Source: an uncultured Acidimicrobiales bacterium (GTDB lineage Bacteria > Actinomycetota > Acidimicrobiia > Acidimicrobiales > SHLQ01). From it: DNA of 64,000 nt. Both the position numbers and the translations under genes were made by a program. The notes below the pieces were generated by a model. The model did not search any database. It saw only the letters and a program-made list of their open reading frames with translations, and had not been told where the DNA came from. Shown here piece by piece: positions 43,795 through 53,108 of the stretch (position 1 is its first letter; the number at the start of each line of letters is the position of its first letter). The DNA is taken from positions 1 through 64,000 of the forward strand of contig CALHYX010000088.1 in assembly GCA_938041035.1 (NCBI GenBank), given 5' to 3'.

Positions 43795-44180
43795 TGGGCG
43801 ACGACGATGGCCTGGGCAAGGGTCGCTGTGTGGGTCATCGTCAGCAACCAGCTGGTGATCCCGAGTTCGGCGGCCCGCTCGGCGGCGCGTCCGCTCACCC
43901 CCAACACGGGTTGACCCGACTCCAGCCGCACGACTTCGACGTCGTGCCAGTCGATCTCGCCGAGTCCGACGCCGAGCGCCTTCATCGTCGCTTCCTTCGC
44001 CGCGAACCGGGCGGCGTACCGTTCGGTCGGGTCGTGGCGGGCATCGGCATAGGCCCGCTCCCCTTCGGTGAACAGCCGCTCCCTGAGCCTGGGGGTGCGT
44101 TCGAGGCTGGCCCGAAAACGATCGAGCTCGACCAGGTCGGTGCCCAGCCCAATCACGGAGGGGCCGGTCAGGCCGTCCAC
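43791..44180 (-). CDS. acpS: Holo-[acyl-carrier-protein] synthase
   Basis: Transfers phosphopantetheine from CoA to acyl carrier protein. The 129-residue protein has the magnesium-binding Asp15 in GLGTDLVE and Glu63 in RFAAKEATMKALG, and the LTMTHTATLAQAIVVAQ C terminus. It starts at a GTG inside the last codons of the GlmS-like gene (13-bp overlap) and overlaps nnr by 4 bp. Confidence 0.95.
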   Translation of the reverse strand: MDGLTGPSVIGLGTDLVELDRFRASLERTPRLRERLFTEGERAYADARHDPTERYAARFAAKEATMKALGVGLGEIDWHDVEVVRLESGQPVLGVSGRAAERAAELGITSWLLTMTHTATLAQAIVVAQ

Positions 44181-47100
44181 CGCTCCGCCAGCTCGTGAAT
44201 ACTCATGGTCAACAGATCGCCGACGTCCTGATCGGCGAGAAGGTCCTCGCGAAACGTCGGCTCCGTTTCCGTGACCGCGTCGCGCAGCGCGGCGTAGCGG
44301 TTCCGGTACCCCTGAAGCACGCCTCGGGCGGCCTCGACACTCAGACGGTCGTGGAAGCGCACGTGCAACAAGGTGAGACCGGTGGTGATCGAGTCCTTCA
44401 CCTCGGGAACCAGAATGATCGATCGCCCGTCGGCGGCACCGCGGTTCACGAGCAGTCGCTGCTCGCTCGCCACTCGACGCTTGGTGCCCTTGAGCGCCGG
44501 GTCGGCGGTCGTCCGGGAGGGGATATTGCGAGCGATGCCGCCCTTGTCGATGATCACCGCGGTGGGTTGGCCGCCGGCCAGGGTTTCGATCCGATAGCGG
44601 CTGTAGCCGCGCACCTCGGCCACCGCCGGGTCGAGATCGGCGAGCGTGCGCAGCGAGCGATAGGTGAGCTGATCGCGCGGCGTGCCGCTGTCGAGCACGG
44701 CCTTGGCGAGTTCGAGGCGGAGGAGGGTCTCGTCCGAGCGCGAGATGCCAACGGTGACCGTCTTGGCCTGGTGCTTGATGGCGTCGATCGGCCGGGTGAG
44801 TTCCTCGATGGCGCGGGTGAGGCTGACGAGCAGGTCTTCGACCACGACGCTCGGCGTGCCGACTTTGCCAAACTCGACCTGATAGGCCTCGAGGGGCAGG
44901 GTGCCGAGCGCGAACCGAAATTCCGTGGCCAGCCGTACCGCGGTGCTCGCTTCGAGCACCCCGTTGTAGGAACCGCTGCGGATGCCGGCGTAGAACGTGG
45001 CGGCGGAGCGTCGCAGGTCGGGCGCCAGAGTGGCGAGCAGTTGCTCGGCCTGCCGGGCTCGATCCGACTCCGATGCCGCCTGCTCGATCGCGCTCCGGCT
45101 TTCGCGCAACGGGTGGGCCAGGGCGTCGATGGCCCGTGCGGCCTCGTAGCCAAAGAGGTGACCGACGACGGTCGCAAGGACGAAGGCCAGCCGGGGGTGG
45201 GTGGCCGGCACGAGGATCGCTTCGAGCGCGGCGGAGAACCGGGAGTCGCCGGCGCTCGCGATGACGATCGGGGTCGCCTTGTGCGCTCGGTAGATGGCGA
45301 CCTCTTTGGCAACGTCATCGGCGGTTGAACCCACCAGGCCGGCCGCACACACGAGGATCAGCGGCTCGGCGCTGAGGTCGATGTGCTTCTTGTCCTCGGT
45401 GTAGTCGACGGCGATGGACTTGTAGCAGAGCTCGGACAGTTTGATCCGCAGCTCGCGGGCGGCGATGTAGTTGACGCCGTTGCCGACGACGGCCCAGTAC
45501 CGCTTCTGCGGCATGTGCTGTTGGGCCACCCGGGCGATCTCGGGCCGCAGCCCGAGCGTGGTCTCCATCTCGTTCGGCAGCTCGCGGATCGCCGCCAGCA
45601 GTTCCTGGCGCGCCACGTGGTCAATCGGTCGGGCCGGGTCGCCGTGGCGGGCGAGGTCGGCGATGGCCAGAGCGAGCAGCAAACCGGCGGCGATTTGGGA
45701 ATAGAAGGCCTTGGTGGAGGCCACGCTCATCTCCACGTCGCGGCCATCGGAGGTGTACAACACGCCATCGGCCTTGTCGGTGAGATCGCTGTTGCGGCGG
45801 TTCACGATGGCAAGCACCGCGGCACCGCGCGAGCGGACGAGGTCGACGGTGCGGTTGGTGTCGGTCGTGGTACCCGACTGGCTGATGGCGATAACGAGCG
45901 TCTCGCTCATGTCGTTGCGCATGTTGAACCCGGACAATTCCGTCGCCGGGAGGGCGTCGACCACCATGGGATGGTCGCGCAGCTCGTCGGCGAGCGCGGC
46001 CGCCAGACTCTCACCGGCTACCGCCGCAGTGCCCTGGCCAATGACGAGGACCTCGTGGATCTTGCCGTTGCGCAACCGATCGGCGACATCGACCGGGATC
46101 GTGTCGGGCCCGAGTACGACCTCCAGCCGACCGTCGGTGTCGACCAGCTTGCCCCGCAGGGTCTTGCGGAACGAGGTGGGTGCCTCGGTGATCTCCTTGA
46201 GTAGATAGTGGGGCGAGTCCCCGCGATCGATGTCGCGGGTGGTGATCTGGGCGGTGATGATCTCGTCGGGCTCGACCGCCAACACGGTGCCGTCGTAGGC
46301 AATGCGCACGATCCCATCGACGGAACCGGCCCGGTCCCCGTCGAGCTCGATGATCTGGCCTCGGCTGGCGTTGGGGCTCTCGGGGTTGCCCGGTGTCTCG
46401 CCGTCCATGCGAATGAACCGGGCGGTTTCCTCGACGACCCCGTAGGGCTCGCTGGCGACGATGAACGCATCGTCGGCCAGGCCGACGTACAGCGCCTGGC
46501 CGCTGCCGCGCAGCGCGAGGTGCAGCCGGTTCGGCGTCGCGGCAGCGCTGGCGCCGATGGCCACCGATCCCTCCATCGCCGACACGGTGCGGCGAAACGC
46601 GTCCAGCACCTGGTCGCCCTCGGCCATGTGCTTCGACATGATCGAGGGGATGACCTTGGAGTCGGTGGTGATCTCCCGGGCGATGCGGAGCCCCTCGGCG
46701 ACGGCGAGATCGGCAAAGTTGTCGACGTCGCCGTTGACGGCGGCCGTGCAGTACGGGCCGTTCTGACCGTCGAACTGATCGGAGTTGAGCGGGTGGGCGT
46801 TCGGTTCCGAGACGATGCCAACGCTCGCCCACCGGGTGTGGCCGAGCACGACGGTGCGGGCGGTCTCGTTGGCGAGCGCCTGGCGCAGGATGTCGTCGTT
46901 GCCGATCGCGCGTCGCAGGGCGGCGGTGTTGTCACCGAGCTCACCGATCTCGGCGGCCGCCTTGTAGACGAAGCTGAGCATGCCGTCGACGTGACGCACC
47001 GAACGCGAGACGAACAGCGGGTCGTCGGTGCGTTCAGCCAGAGCGGCGGCGATGTCGGGCGCCGAGGTGTCGAGCTCATGGTCGGCGACGAGCAGGTGCA

Positions 47101-47611
47101 AACCCGCGGAGTCCCGGCCCCGCACCTCGAGTCGGTCGAGCGCCGACAGCGACTGCTGAACGGACAACATGGTTTCGACCGCAGCGGTCGCCGCGCCGCT
47201 ACCGGCGAGCGCGTTGACCTCGGCGGCGGTGCGGAGACGGTCGCGCCCGATCGACCAACTGGCATCTTTGACCCGGATGATCGCCGCGTTGATGTTCTCG
47301 AGCGTGACACCGCTGGCGCCGCCGCGATCGAGCTGCACCTCGTGGGCAGCGATGGCGGTATCGATGGCTTCGGTCCGCCACGAGAGCTGAGCGGGGAGAT
47401 CGGGGTTGGCCAACAGCACCTGCACGCCGGGCAGGCCGAGCAACAGGCCGTTGAGCTCGTCGAGGCGGTCGGCGGCCGCGGCGATCGAGACCACCAGGTC
47501 GCCCGACTCCTCGAGCAGCGCGATGGCCTCGTCGGCGAGGCCGGTGAGCACGGCGACGTCGGGCACCGGGCGGGTTGGTGTTCGACGCACGACGGCGATA
47601 ATTCCGCACAT
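44168..47611 (-). CDS. Enlarged GlmS-like amidotransferase/isomerase
   Basis: The 1,147-residue protein is nearly twice the size of standard GlmS (about 610). Cys2 of MCGI is the expected glutaminase nucleophile. A helical insertion of about 130 residues separates it from LEVRGRDSAG (161-170). GHTRWASVG, AVNGDVDNF and TDSKVI match the remaining glutaminase motifs. The SIS part has SQSGTTTDTN and SVASTKAFYSQ. QAKTVTVG (near 950) matches the catalytic C-tail of GlmS, but 193 more residues follow. Position between glmM and acpS supports a glucosamine-6-phosphate role; a different ketose substrate is possible. Confidence 0.8.
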   Translation of the reverse strand: MCGIIAVVRRTPTRPVPDVAVLTGLADEAIALLEESGDLVVSIAAAADRLDELNGLLLGLPGVQVLLANPDLPAQLSWRTEAIDTAIAAHEVQLDRGGASGVTLENINAAIIRVKDASWSIGRDRLRTAAEVNALAGSGAATAAVETMLSVQQSLSALDRLEVRGRDSAGLHLLVADHELDTSAPDIAAALAERTDDPLFVSRSVRHVDGMLSFVYKAAAEIGELGDNTAALRRAIGNDDILRQALANETARTVVLGHTRWASVGIVSEPNAHPLNSDQFDGQNGPYCTAAVNGDVDNFADLAVAEGLRIAREITTDSKVIPSIMSKHMAEGDQVLDAFRRTVSAMEGSVAIGASAAATPNRLHLALRGSGQALYVGLADDAFIVASEPYGVVEETARFIRMDGETPGNPESPNASRGQIIELDGDRAGSVDGIVRIAYDGTVLAVEPDEIITAQITTRDIDRGDSPHYLLKEITEAPTSFRKTLRGKLVDTDGRLEVVLGPDTIPVDVADRLRNGKIHEVLVIGQGTAAVAGESLAAALADELRDHPMVVDALPATELSGFNMRNDMSETLVIAISQSGTTTDTNRTVDLVRSRGAAVLAIVNRRNSDLTDKADGVLYTSDGRDVEMSVASTKAFYSQIAAGLLLALAIADLARHGDPARPIDHVARQELLAAIRELPNEMETTLGLRPEIARVAQQHMPQKRYWAVVGNGVNYIAARELRIKLSELCYKSIAVDYTEDKKHIDLSAEPLILVCAAGLVGSTADDVAKEVAIYRAHKATPIVIASAGDSRFSAALEAILVPATHPRLAFVLATVVGHLFGYEAARAIDALAHPLRESRSAIEQAASESDRARQAEQLLATLAPDLRRSAATFYAGIRSGSYNGVLEASTAVRLATEFRFALGTLPLEAYQVEFGKVGTPSVVVEDLLVSLTRAIEELTRPIDAIKHQAKTVTVGISRSDETLLRLELAKAVLDSGTPRDQLTYRSLRTLADLDPAVAEVRGYSRYRIETLAGGQPTAVIIDKGGIARNIPSRTTADPALKGTKRRVASEQRLLVNRGAADGRSIILVPEVKDSITTGLTLLHVRFHDRLSVEAARGVLQGYRNRYAALRDAVTETEPTFREDLLADQDVGDLLTMSIHELAERWTA

Positions 47612-47723
47612 GATTACCGTGCTCCTGGGAGGACCGATGGCTGGGGGACGGCGCCGGGGCGAGCCGCAAACGGGGCGGTCGGGACCGAGCGATCCGTTGA
47701 GTCTACGGCGGTCGGCGGGCCGA

Positions 47724-49040
47724 TCACGGCCGGGCCTCGCGCACGACGGCTACCAGCCGATCAGCGGTGTTTTGGGCGGCGCCGATGTCTTCGGCCTCCA
47801 CCATCACCCGCACGAGTGGTTCGGTGCCCGATGTGCGCACCAGCACCCGTCCGGATTCCCCGAGATCGGCTTCGGCGGCCGCGATGGCGGCGGCCATGAA
47901 CGTGAGGTCGGAGGGTCGCTCCCCCACCCGCACGTTCTCGAGCACCTGGGGTAGGCGACGCATGGTGTCGTCGGCGAGGTCGCGCAACGTGCGGCCGCGC
48001 CGGCGCACCGTGTCGAGCAGCTGCACCGCGGTCAGGAGACCGTCGCCGGTGGTGGCCAGGTCACGAAAGATCACATGACCGCTCTGTTCTCCGCCGAGGT
48101 TCCAGCCGCCGGAGTCGAGGGCCTCGAGCACATACCGATCCCCCACCGCGGTATCGACGACCTTGATGCCGCGGCGCCGCATACCGATGCGGAAGCCGAG
48201 GTTGGTCATGACCGTCACGACGACGGTGTCCTCGACGAGCTCGGATCGCGCCTGTCGGTCGATGGCGCAGATGCCGATGATTTCGTCGCCATCGACGAGT
48301 GTGCCCTCGTGGTCGACCGCCAGCACGCGGTCGGCATCGCCGTCGAAGGCCAGGCCGAAGTCGGCCCCTTCGGCGATGACGGCGGCCTGTAGGTCGGCGA
48401 GGTGGGTTGAGCCACAACCCTCGTTGATGTTGCGTCCGTCGGGTGAGGCGTGCAGCACGATCGGATCGACACCGAGCGAGCGCAAGAGGGTGGGAGCGAC
48501 GGCGGAAGCGGCGCCGTTGGCACAGTCGATGACGATACGGGCGCCGTCGAGGCGCCGGCCATTGAGGGAATCGACGACATGGGCTTCGTAGCGAGAGATC
48601 TCGGCCGAGGCGTCCTCGACGGCGATCGGGTCGCCCGGTTCGGTATCGGGGATCTCATCGAGCACGGACTGCACGCGGTCCTGTTCGCGGTCGCTCAGTT
48701 TGGATCCGCCGGCGGCGAAGAGCTTGATGCCGTTGTCGGTCCACGGGTTGTGCGATGCCGAGATCATGGCGCCCGGGTGGTCATCCGCCGCGCACAGCGC
48801 GGCGACCGCCGGGGTGGGGGCGACCCCGAGGCTGCGAGCGGACACCCCCGCGTCGGCGAGGCCCTGCGCGAGCGCCTGTTCAAAGGCGGCCCCGGATTCG
48901 CGGGTGTCTCGCCCGATGTAGAACGGTTGCGGACCGAGCACCTGGGCGGCGGCGGCACCGAGGGCGCGCACGAACCCGAGGGTGAGTTCGGTGTGGGCGA
49001 CAGCCCGGACACCGTCGGTTCCGAATCGAAGGCGCGACAT
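47724..49040 (-). CDS. glmM: Phosphoglucosamine mutase
   Basis: Interconverts glucosamine-6- and -1-phosphate for cell-wall precursor synthesis. The 438-residue protein has FGTDGVRA at the N terminus, the phosphoserine loop ISASHNPWTDNGIK (Ser96), the metal loop DGDADR, GGEQSGHVIF and the phosphate-binding VRTSGTEPLVRVM. It lies 58 bp after rpsI and 112 bp before the GlmS-like gene, so the two hexosamine steps are encoded together. Confidence 0.96.
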   Translation of the reverse strand: MSRLRFGTDGVRAVAHTELTLGFVRALGAAAAQVLGPQPFYIGRDTRESGAAFEQALAQGLADAGVSARSLGVAPTPAVAALCAADDHPGAMISASHNPWTDNGIKLFAAGGSKLSDREQDRVQSVLDEIPDTEPGDPIAVEDASAEISRYEAHVVDSLNGRRLDGARIVIDCANGAASAVAPTLLRSLGVDPIVLHASPDGRNINEGCGSTHLADLQAAVIAEGADFGLAFDGDADRVLAVDHEGTLVDGDEIIGICAIDRQARSELVEDTVVVTVMTNLGFRIGMRRRGIKVVDTAVGDRYVLEALDSGGWNLGGEQSGHVIFRDLATTGDGLLTAVQLLDTVRRRGRTLRDLADDTMRRLPQVLENVRVGERPSDLTFMAAAIAAAEADLGESGRVLVRTSGTEPLVRVMVEAEDIGAAQNTADRLVAVVREARP

Positions 49041-49098
49041 CAGGTGCCAATCGGCGCCGGATTCGATGTCGTGAGGAGGCGCACGGGCGCCGGCCCCT

Positions 49099-49491
49099 CT
49101 AGCGCTTGCTGTACTGAGGAGCCTTGCGGGCCTTCTTGAGGCCGTACTTCTTGGATTCCTTCTTGCGCGGATCGCGGGTGAGGAACCCGGCCTTCTTCAG
49201 CACATCGCGGTAGTCGGGGTCGAGTCCGACGAGGGCCCGGGCGATACCCAGGCGGACGGCACCGGCCTGGCCCGTCATGCCGCCACCGAACACGTTGACA
49301 TCGATGTCGTAGACGGTGTCGGTCTCGGTGACCTTCAGCGGTTCGACGAAGTGGCGGCGGTGGGTGTCGGACGGAAAGTAGGCCTCGACCGGTCGGCCGT
49401 TGACCGTGATCGAGCCTTCGCCGGAGCGGAGCCGCACTCGAGCGACTGCCCGCTTGCGCCGACCGGTGGATTGAATGAGCGGAGTAGTCAT
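49099..49491 (-). CDS. rpsI: 30S ribosomal protein S9
   Basis: The 130-residue protein has the S9 core GRRKRAVARVRL, VNVFGGGMTGQAGAVRLGIARAL, and the conserved basic C-terminal tail ending QYSKR that reaches the P-site tRNA. It follows rplM by 11 bp, the usual pairing. Confidence 0.98.
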   Translation of the reverse strand: MTTPLIQSTGRRKRAVARVRLRSGEGSITVNGRPVEAYFPSDTHRRHFVEPLKVTETDTVYDIDVNVFGGGMTGQAGAVRLGIARALVGLDPDYRDVLKKAGFLTRDPRKKESKKYGLKKARKAPQYSKR

Positions 49492-49502
49492 CGCAGGGGA
49501 CC

Positions 49503-49955
49503 TCAGTCGGTGTGGGCGCGGGCGTGATCGATGGCGAAGGGCTGCGGTTGCTGCGCCTCGTGCGGGTGGGTGGGCCCGGCGTACACCTTGAGCTTGTTGA
49601 TCTGTTGGCGGCCGAGTCGGTTCTTGGGGATCATGCCGCGCACGCTGGAGCGAACGGCTTCGGCCGGGCGATCGGCGAGCAGATCGGCGTAGGTCTTGGT
49701 CTTGAGGCCGCCGGGGTAGCCGGAATGCCGGTAGACGTTCTTGCGCTCGGCTTTGTTGGCGGTGAGCACGATCTTGTCGGCGTTGATGATGATGACGTGA
49801 TCGCCGGTGTCGATGTGGGGCGAGTACGTCGGCTTGTGCTTGCCCCGCAACAGGTTGGCAACCTCGGTGGCCATGCGGCCCAGGACGAGGCCCTCGGCAT
49901 CGACGACGTGCCAGGTGCGCTCAATCTCGGATGCTTTGGGGGTGTAGGTACTCAT
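49503..49955 (-). CDS. rplM: 50S ribosomal protein L13
   Basis: From ATG 49955 the product has 150 residues, starting MSTYTPKASEIERTWHVVDA and containing GRMATEVANLLRGKHKPTYSPH, VYRHSGYPGGLK and VRGMIPKNRLGR. The C terminus extends about ten residues beyond the usual end. First gene of rplM-rpsI, read from a good promoter at about 50050. Confidence 0.98.
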   Translation of the reverse strand: MSTYTPKASEIERTWHVVDAEGLVLGRMATEVANLLRGKHKPTYSPHIDTGDHVIIINADKIVLTANKAERKNVYRHSGYPGGLKTKTYADLLADRPAEAVRSSVRGMIPKNRLGRQQINKLKVYAGPTHPHEAQQPQPFAIDHARAHTD

Positions 49956-49992
49956 ACGTTGCCTCAAACCGGCTCGAACTCGGGTCATCGGT

Positions 49993-50053
49993 GACGCGCA
50001 GAAGGCGCGTCAGACCAGCGGTTTACCGTAGTGCCAGGCCTACGGTTTGCCAA
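49993..50053 (-). promoter_or_regulatory. rplM-rpsI promoter and leader hairpin
   Basis: On the minus strand TTGGCA (50053-50048), 17 bp, then TACGGT (50030-50025) make a sigma-70-like promoter. The leader then forms GACGCGC-N5-GCGCGTC (49993-50011), a 7-bp hairpin about 38 nt before the rplM start. Ribosomal-protein leaders often bind their own product; that role here is inference. Confidence 0.6.
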
Positions 50054-50165
50054 CACCGGGCGGGTTCATTCCGCGCTCGGCGTTCGCTCGTAGGACGAGT
50101 CCAGTCCCCGCGGACCCTTTGGCATTCGGCCAGCGGCGCCTATCCTCGACCGAGGAGGTCCAGTG

Positions 50166-51260
50166 ATGCCCGAACCCGTGTGGAGACCATCGTTGCCGGG
50201 ACCGGCTGGGCGCACCGCGACCCTGTGGTCCTTGATCGGCGTCCTCGCGCTGTTGGCCACCGCCCTCACGCCGAACCCGGCCACAGCGCAGACGGCCAAC
50301 GTCGATATCCGGGTCACCGTCGACCTGACCCAGGGCGCACCGGATTTTGACGATCTCGTGTTCCGGGGCGACTGCGTTTTGAACAGCGCGGTTTCGGTGA
50401 GCGCAGCCGACCTCGCCGACGGGGTCGACCAACGACCCCTGGCCGATACCTCCGACCGGGCCCTGTGCTTCATCGAATTGGCGACGGTCCCGGCGGGATG
50501 GCGAGTCGCGTCGCCATTCGAGCAGTACATCGACGCCAGGCCACTCAGCGGCGGCGTGCTCGAGTTCCACCTCGAACCGATCGGCCCGTCGGGCGCGCTG
50601 ATCATCGATGTCGGAATGCAGGCTCCGGGGGATGCGCCTGGCTTGCCCAGGGTCGCCTGGACCTGCGGCGCCGACGCCAGGACCGGCACCGTGGGTCTCG
50701 GCGGCGACTTTCGATTGATCGAGTTCTTGCCGTTGACCGCGCAACCGGACGTGTACGTCAAGCTGCGCCGGATCGAAAACCATCCCGCCGGCACCATCTG
50801 TGTTGCCTCAATCACTGCCGGCGACGGCTGGTACGTCAGCGGCGGCAGCCGGGTGCGGGTCCGACTAAACAAGACGGCGGTCGTGCGATTCACCGCCCGG
50901 TACGCGCCAAACCGCGAGTTTGTCTGCAACGGCAAGTTGGCCACCATTGTTGGCACCCAGGCGCGAGACAACCTGACCGGCACGACCAAAGCGGATGTCA
51001 TTTTCGCCGACACCGGCGATGACCGGGTCGCCGCACGCGGCGGGGCCGACACGGTTTGTGGCGGGGATGGCGATGACCGACTGCTGGGCGGCGCGGGAAC
51101 GGACTTTGTTTCCGGAGGCCGAGGCGCCGACGACATCAACGGTGGCCGGGGACCGGACACCTTGATCGGCGGCGCCGGTATCGACATGGCCGACGGCGGC
51201 CCGGGACCAACACCACCGCCCGACGCCTGCACGGCTGAATCCGTGTTCCGCTGCTCATAG
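50166..51260 (+). CDS. Secreted protein with RTX-type calcium-binding repeats
   Basis: The 364-residue protein has a signal peptide (core about residues 18-38, PATAQT at the end), an N-terminal domain with several cysteines, and a C-terminal block of about six glycine-rich RTX nonapeptides (GGADTVCGGDGDDRLLGG and similar, about residues 290-345) that form a calcium-binding beta-roll. ATG 50166 is preferred because GAGGAGG lies 7 nt upstream; GTG 50163 would be too close. The function is unknown; no protease or lipase motif precedes the repeats. Confidence 0.8.
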   Translation: MPEPVWRPSLPGPAGRTATLWSLIGVLALLATALTPNPATAQTANVDIRVTVDLTQGAPDFDDLVFRGDCVLNSAVSVSAADLADGVDQRPLADTSDRALCFIELATVPAGWRVASPFEQYIDARPLSGGVLEFHLEPIGPSGALIIDVGMQAPGDAPGLPRVAWTCGADARTGTVGLGGDFRLIEFLPLTAQPDVYVKLRRIENHPAGTICVASITAGDGWYVSGGSRVRVRLNKTAVVRFTARYAPNREFVCNGKLATIVGTQARDNLTGTTKADVIFADTGDDRVAARGGADTVCGGDGDDRLLGGAGTDFVSGGRGADDINGGRGPDTLIGGAGIDMADGGPGPTPPPDACTAESVFRCS

Positions 51261-51312
51261 GAGCGTCGGCGCCGAGCGAGCGCCAGCGAGCGAACGCCGA
51301 GTGCGAAAGGAA

Positions 51313-53097
51313 CTAGCCGACGGTTTCGAGGAAGGTGCGCTCGCCGGTGGTGTCGTAGGTCGTCGAGAGCCCGCCGCCGCCACAAGGGTTGTCGTAGGGC
51401 ATCCGGCCGGAGTCGGTCGGTTGGCACCAGTTCCAGCGGTTCCAATCGCCGTAGGCGATACCGATCACACCGCCGTTCAGCGCGGCTTCGACATCGGCTC
51501 GCACGTCCTCGGCGTCGACGCGGTTCTCGGAGCTGGTGTTGCGGCACCAGTTGTCCGACCCGCCTTCGAAGTACCGGGTCTCGGCCGCGAACACCGGTTT
51601 GGCGAAGTCGTCGTGTAGCCGCTGGACGGCGTCGGTGATCATGGTGCCGCCGTCGCAGTGGCCGGTCTGCGGGAAGAGGAAGTCGACCCATGACTCGTTG
51701 GCAAAGTTCGCCAGCAACCGGTAGTTACTGGTCGAGTTGCCCGCCGGCGTGTGGTAGGTGAACGGTGCGGTGATCCCGGCACTGCGCAGGCCGACGGCCA
51801 GGTTGCGCCAGATCTGCACGTCCTCGAACGTCCCGTCGATCTGGCACTGGTTGTCGCCTCCGAGAATCCAGAAGGCGATGGATTCGTGGTCGCCGATCTC
51901 GGTACCGATCTGGCGGCCGAGCTGTTCGGCGTTCGCCACGGTGAGCGTTCCGCCGTTGCATTGCCCGGCGATCCAGTCCTCGTTGACGTAGGCATTGCCC
52001 CAGATCGGCACGAACCCGACCTGGAGGTCACGTGCCGCGGCTTCATCGAGAATGCCGCGGGTGCGGCGGAGGTGGTCCGGGTTGACCACGATGTTGCCAT
52101 CGGTAACCGACGACTGAAGTTGGCCGGCGCCGTTTGAGCCGCGATGGCGGTTGTAGGTGTGGTTGAGCAGCGACAGGAACACGCCGTCGAATCCGGCGTC
52201 GGTGAGGTGGTCGAAGTAGGGCCCGATCTCGGCGTCGGTGGCGAAGGTGGGCAGCTCCCACGCGGTGTCGAAGGTGGGGATCGGCGCGGTGACGGTATCG
52301 CTGGGGACATCGAAGCGCATCCAGCCTCCGCAGTGGAGCCATTCGCTTTCCTTGTTCCCCTCGTCGCATCCGGTGCCGGTTGCGAACGTTCCCTGCGATC
52401 GAGTCGACGGATCCTCGGACTCGAGCCGGGTGCCGCCGACCTCGACGTAGTCGATGCGCACGTCACGATCGACCGAGTCGTTCACGAACCGAAGCTCGAG
52501 CGACTCGACCGCGAGCGTGCCCGGCGAATGCACGTAGTTGTTCTCGTCGGTGTCGATCTCGAAGGTGGCGGCGAGCGCTTCGTTGAGCCAGAGCTCGAGC
52601 AGTTCGCCTCCGGCGGTGCCCTGGGCCCGGACCAGGACCGAGCTGTTGAAGAACACCGCTTCGCTCGGCGTCTCCGTCGGGGCGTCGGTGGTGGCCGGGG
52701 TTGGTTCGGTGACCGTCGGTACGGTGGGCGCCACGGTGGTCGAGGTGACGAGCGGCGGCGGCGTCTCCGGCGGTACGGGGACCTCGTCGGCGTCGGGCAG
52801 CTCCTTGGTCACGTCCGGGGAGACGGTGGCGGTCTCCTTCGCGATCGTCGACTCGGTCGGAGGAACCGTGGGCGCGGTGTCGGACCCGCCGTTATCGCCC
52901 GTGAGCACCCAGGCCAGCGCCGCCAGGACGACGAACACCGCGATCGCGCCAGCGACCAGCATCAGGGCCAGGTTGGAGTTGCGCAGCTCACGCAACCGGG
53001 AAGTGATAGGGAGCACGCCGACGAAGGTACTGCCCGGCGGCGCCTTTTTGTACCCGGACCGCGGGATTTTTCCACTCTGGGTGAGATTTCCGCTCAA
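51313..53097 (-). CDS. Membrane-anchored glycosidase-like protein with xylan-binding-type module
   Basis: The 594-residue protein has one transmembrane helix (about residues 43-65), a Thr/Pro/Glu linker, a module of about 110 residues resembling calcium-dependent xylan-binding CBMs (LELRFVNDS then VRIDYVEVGGTRLE), and a C-terminal TIM-barrel domain like DUF4038/apiosidase-type glycosidases (FDGVFLSLLNHTYN, AFWILGGDNQ, FAAETRYFEGG). Many cysteines and Trp suggest an extracellular, carbohydrate-facing enzyme. The start may instead be GTG 53016, which puts the anchor nearer the N terminus. Confidence 0.7.
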   Translation of the reverse strand: MSGNLTQSGKIPRSGYKKAPPGSTFVGVLPITSRLRELRNSNLALMLVAGAIAVFVVLAALAWVLTGDNGGSDTAPTVPPTESTIAKETATVSPDVTKELPDADEVPVPPETPPPLVTSTTVAPTVPTVTEPTPATTDAPTETPSEAVFFNSSVLVRAQGTAGGELLELWLNEALAATFEIDTDENNYVHSPGTLAVESLELRFVNDSVDRDVRIDYVEVGGTRLESEDPSTRSQGTFATGTGCDEGNKESEWLHCGGWMRFDVPSDTVTAPIPTFDTAWELPTFATDAEIGPYFDHLTDAGFDGVFLSLLNHTYNRHRGSNGAGQLQSSVTDGNIVVNPDHLRRTRGILDEAAARDLQVGFVPIWGNAYVNEDWIAGQCNGGTLTVANAEQLGRQIGTEIGDHESIAFWILGGDNQCQIDGTFEDVQIWRNLAVGLRSAGITAPFTYHTPAGNSTSNYRLLANFANESWVDFLFPQTGHCDGGTMITDAVQRLHDDFAKPVFAAETRYFEGGSDNWCRNTSSENRVDAEDVRADVEAALNGGVIGIAYGDWNRWNWCQPTDSGRMPYDNPCGGGGLSTTYDTTGERTFLETVG

Positions 53098-53108
53098 AAA
53101 TGTCCGGA

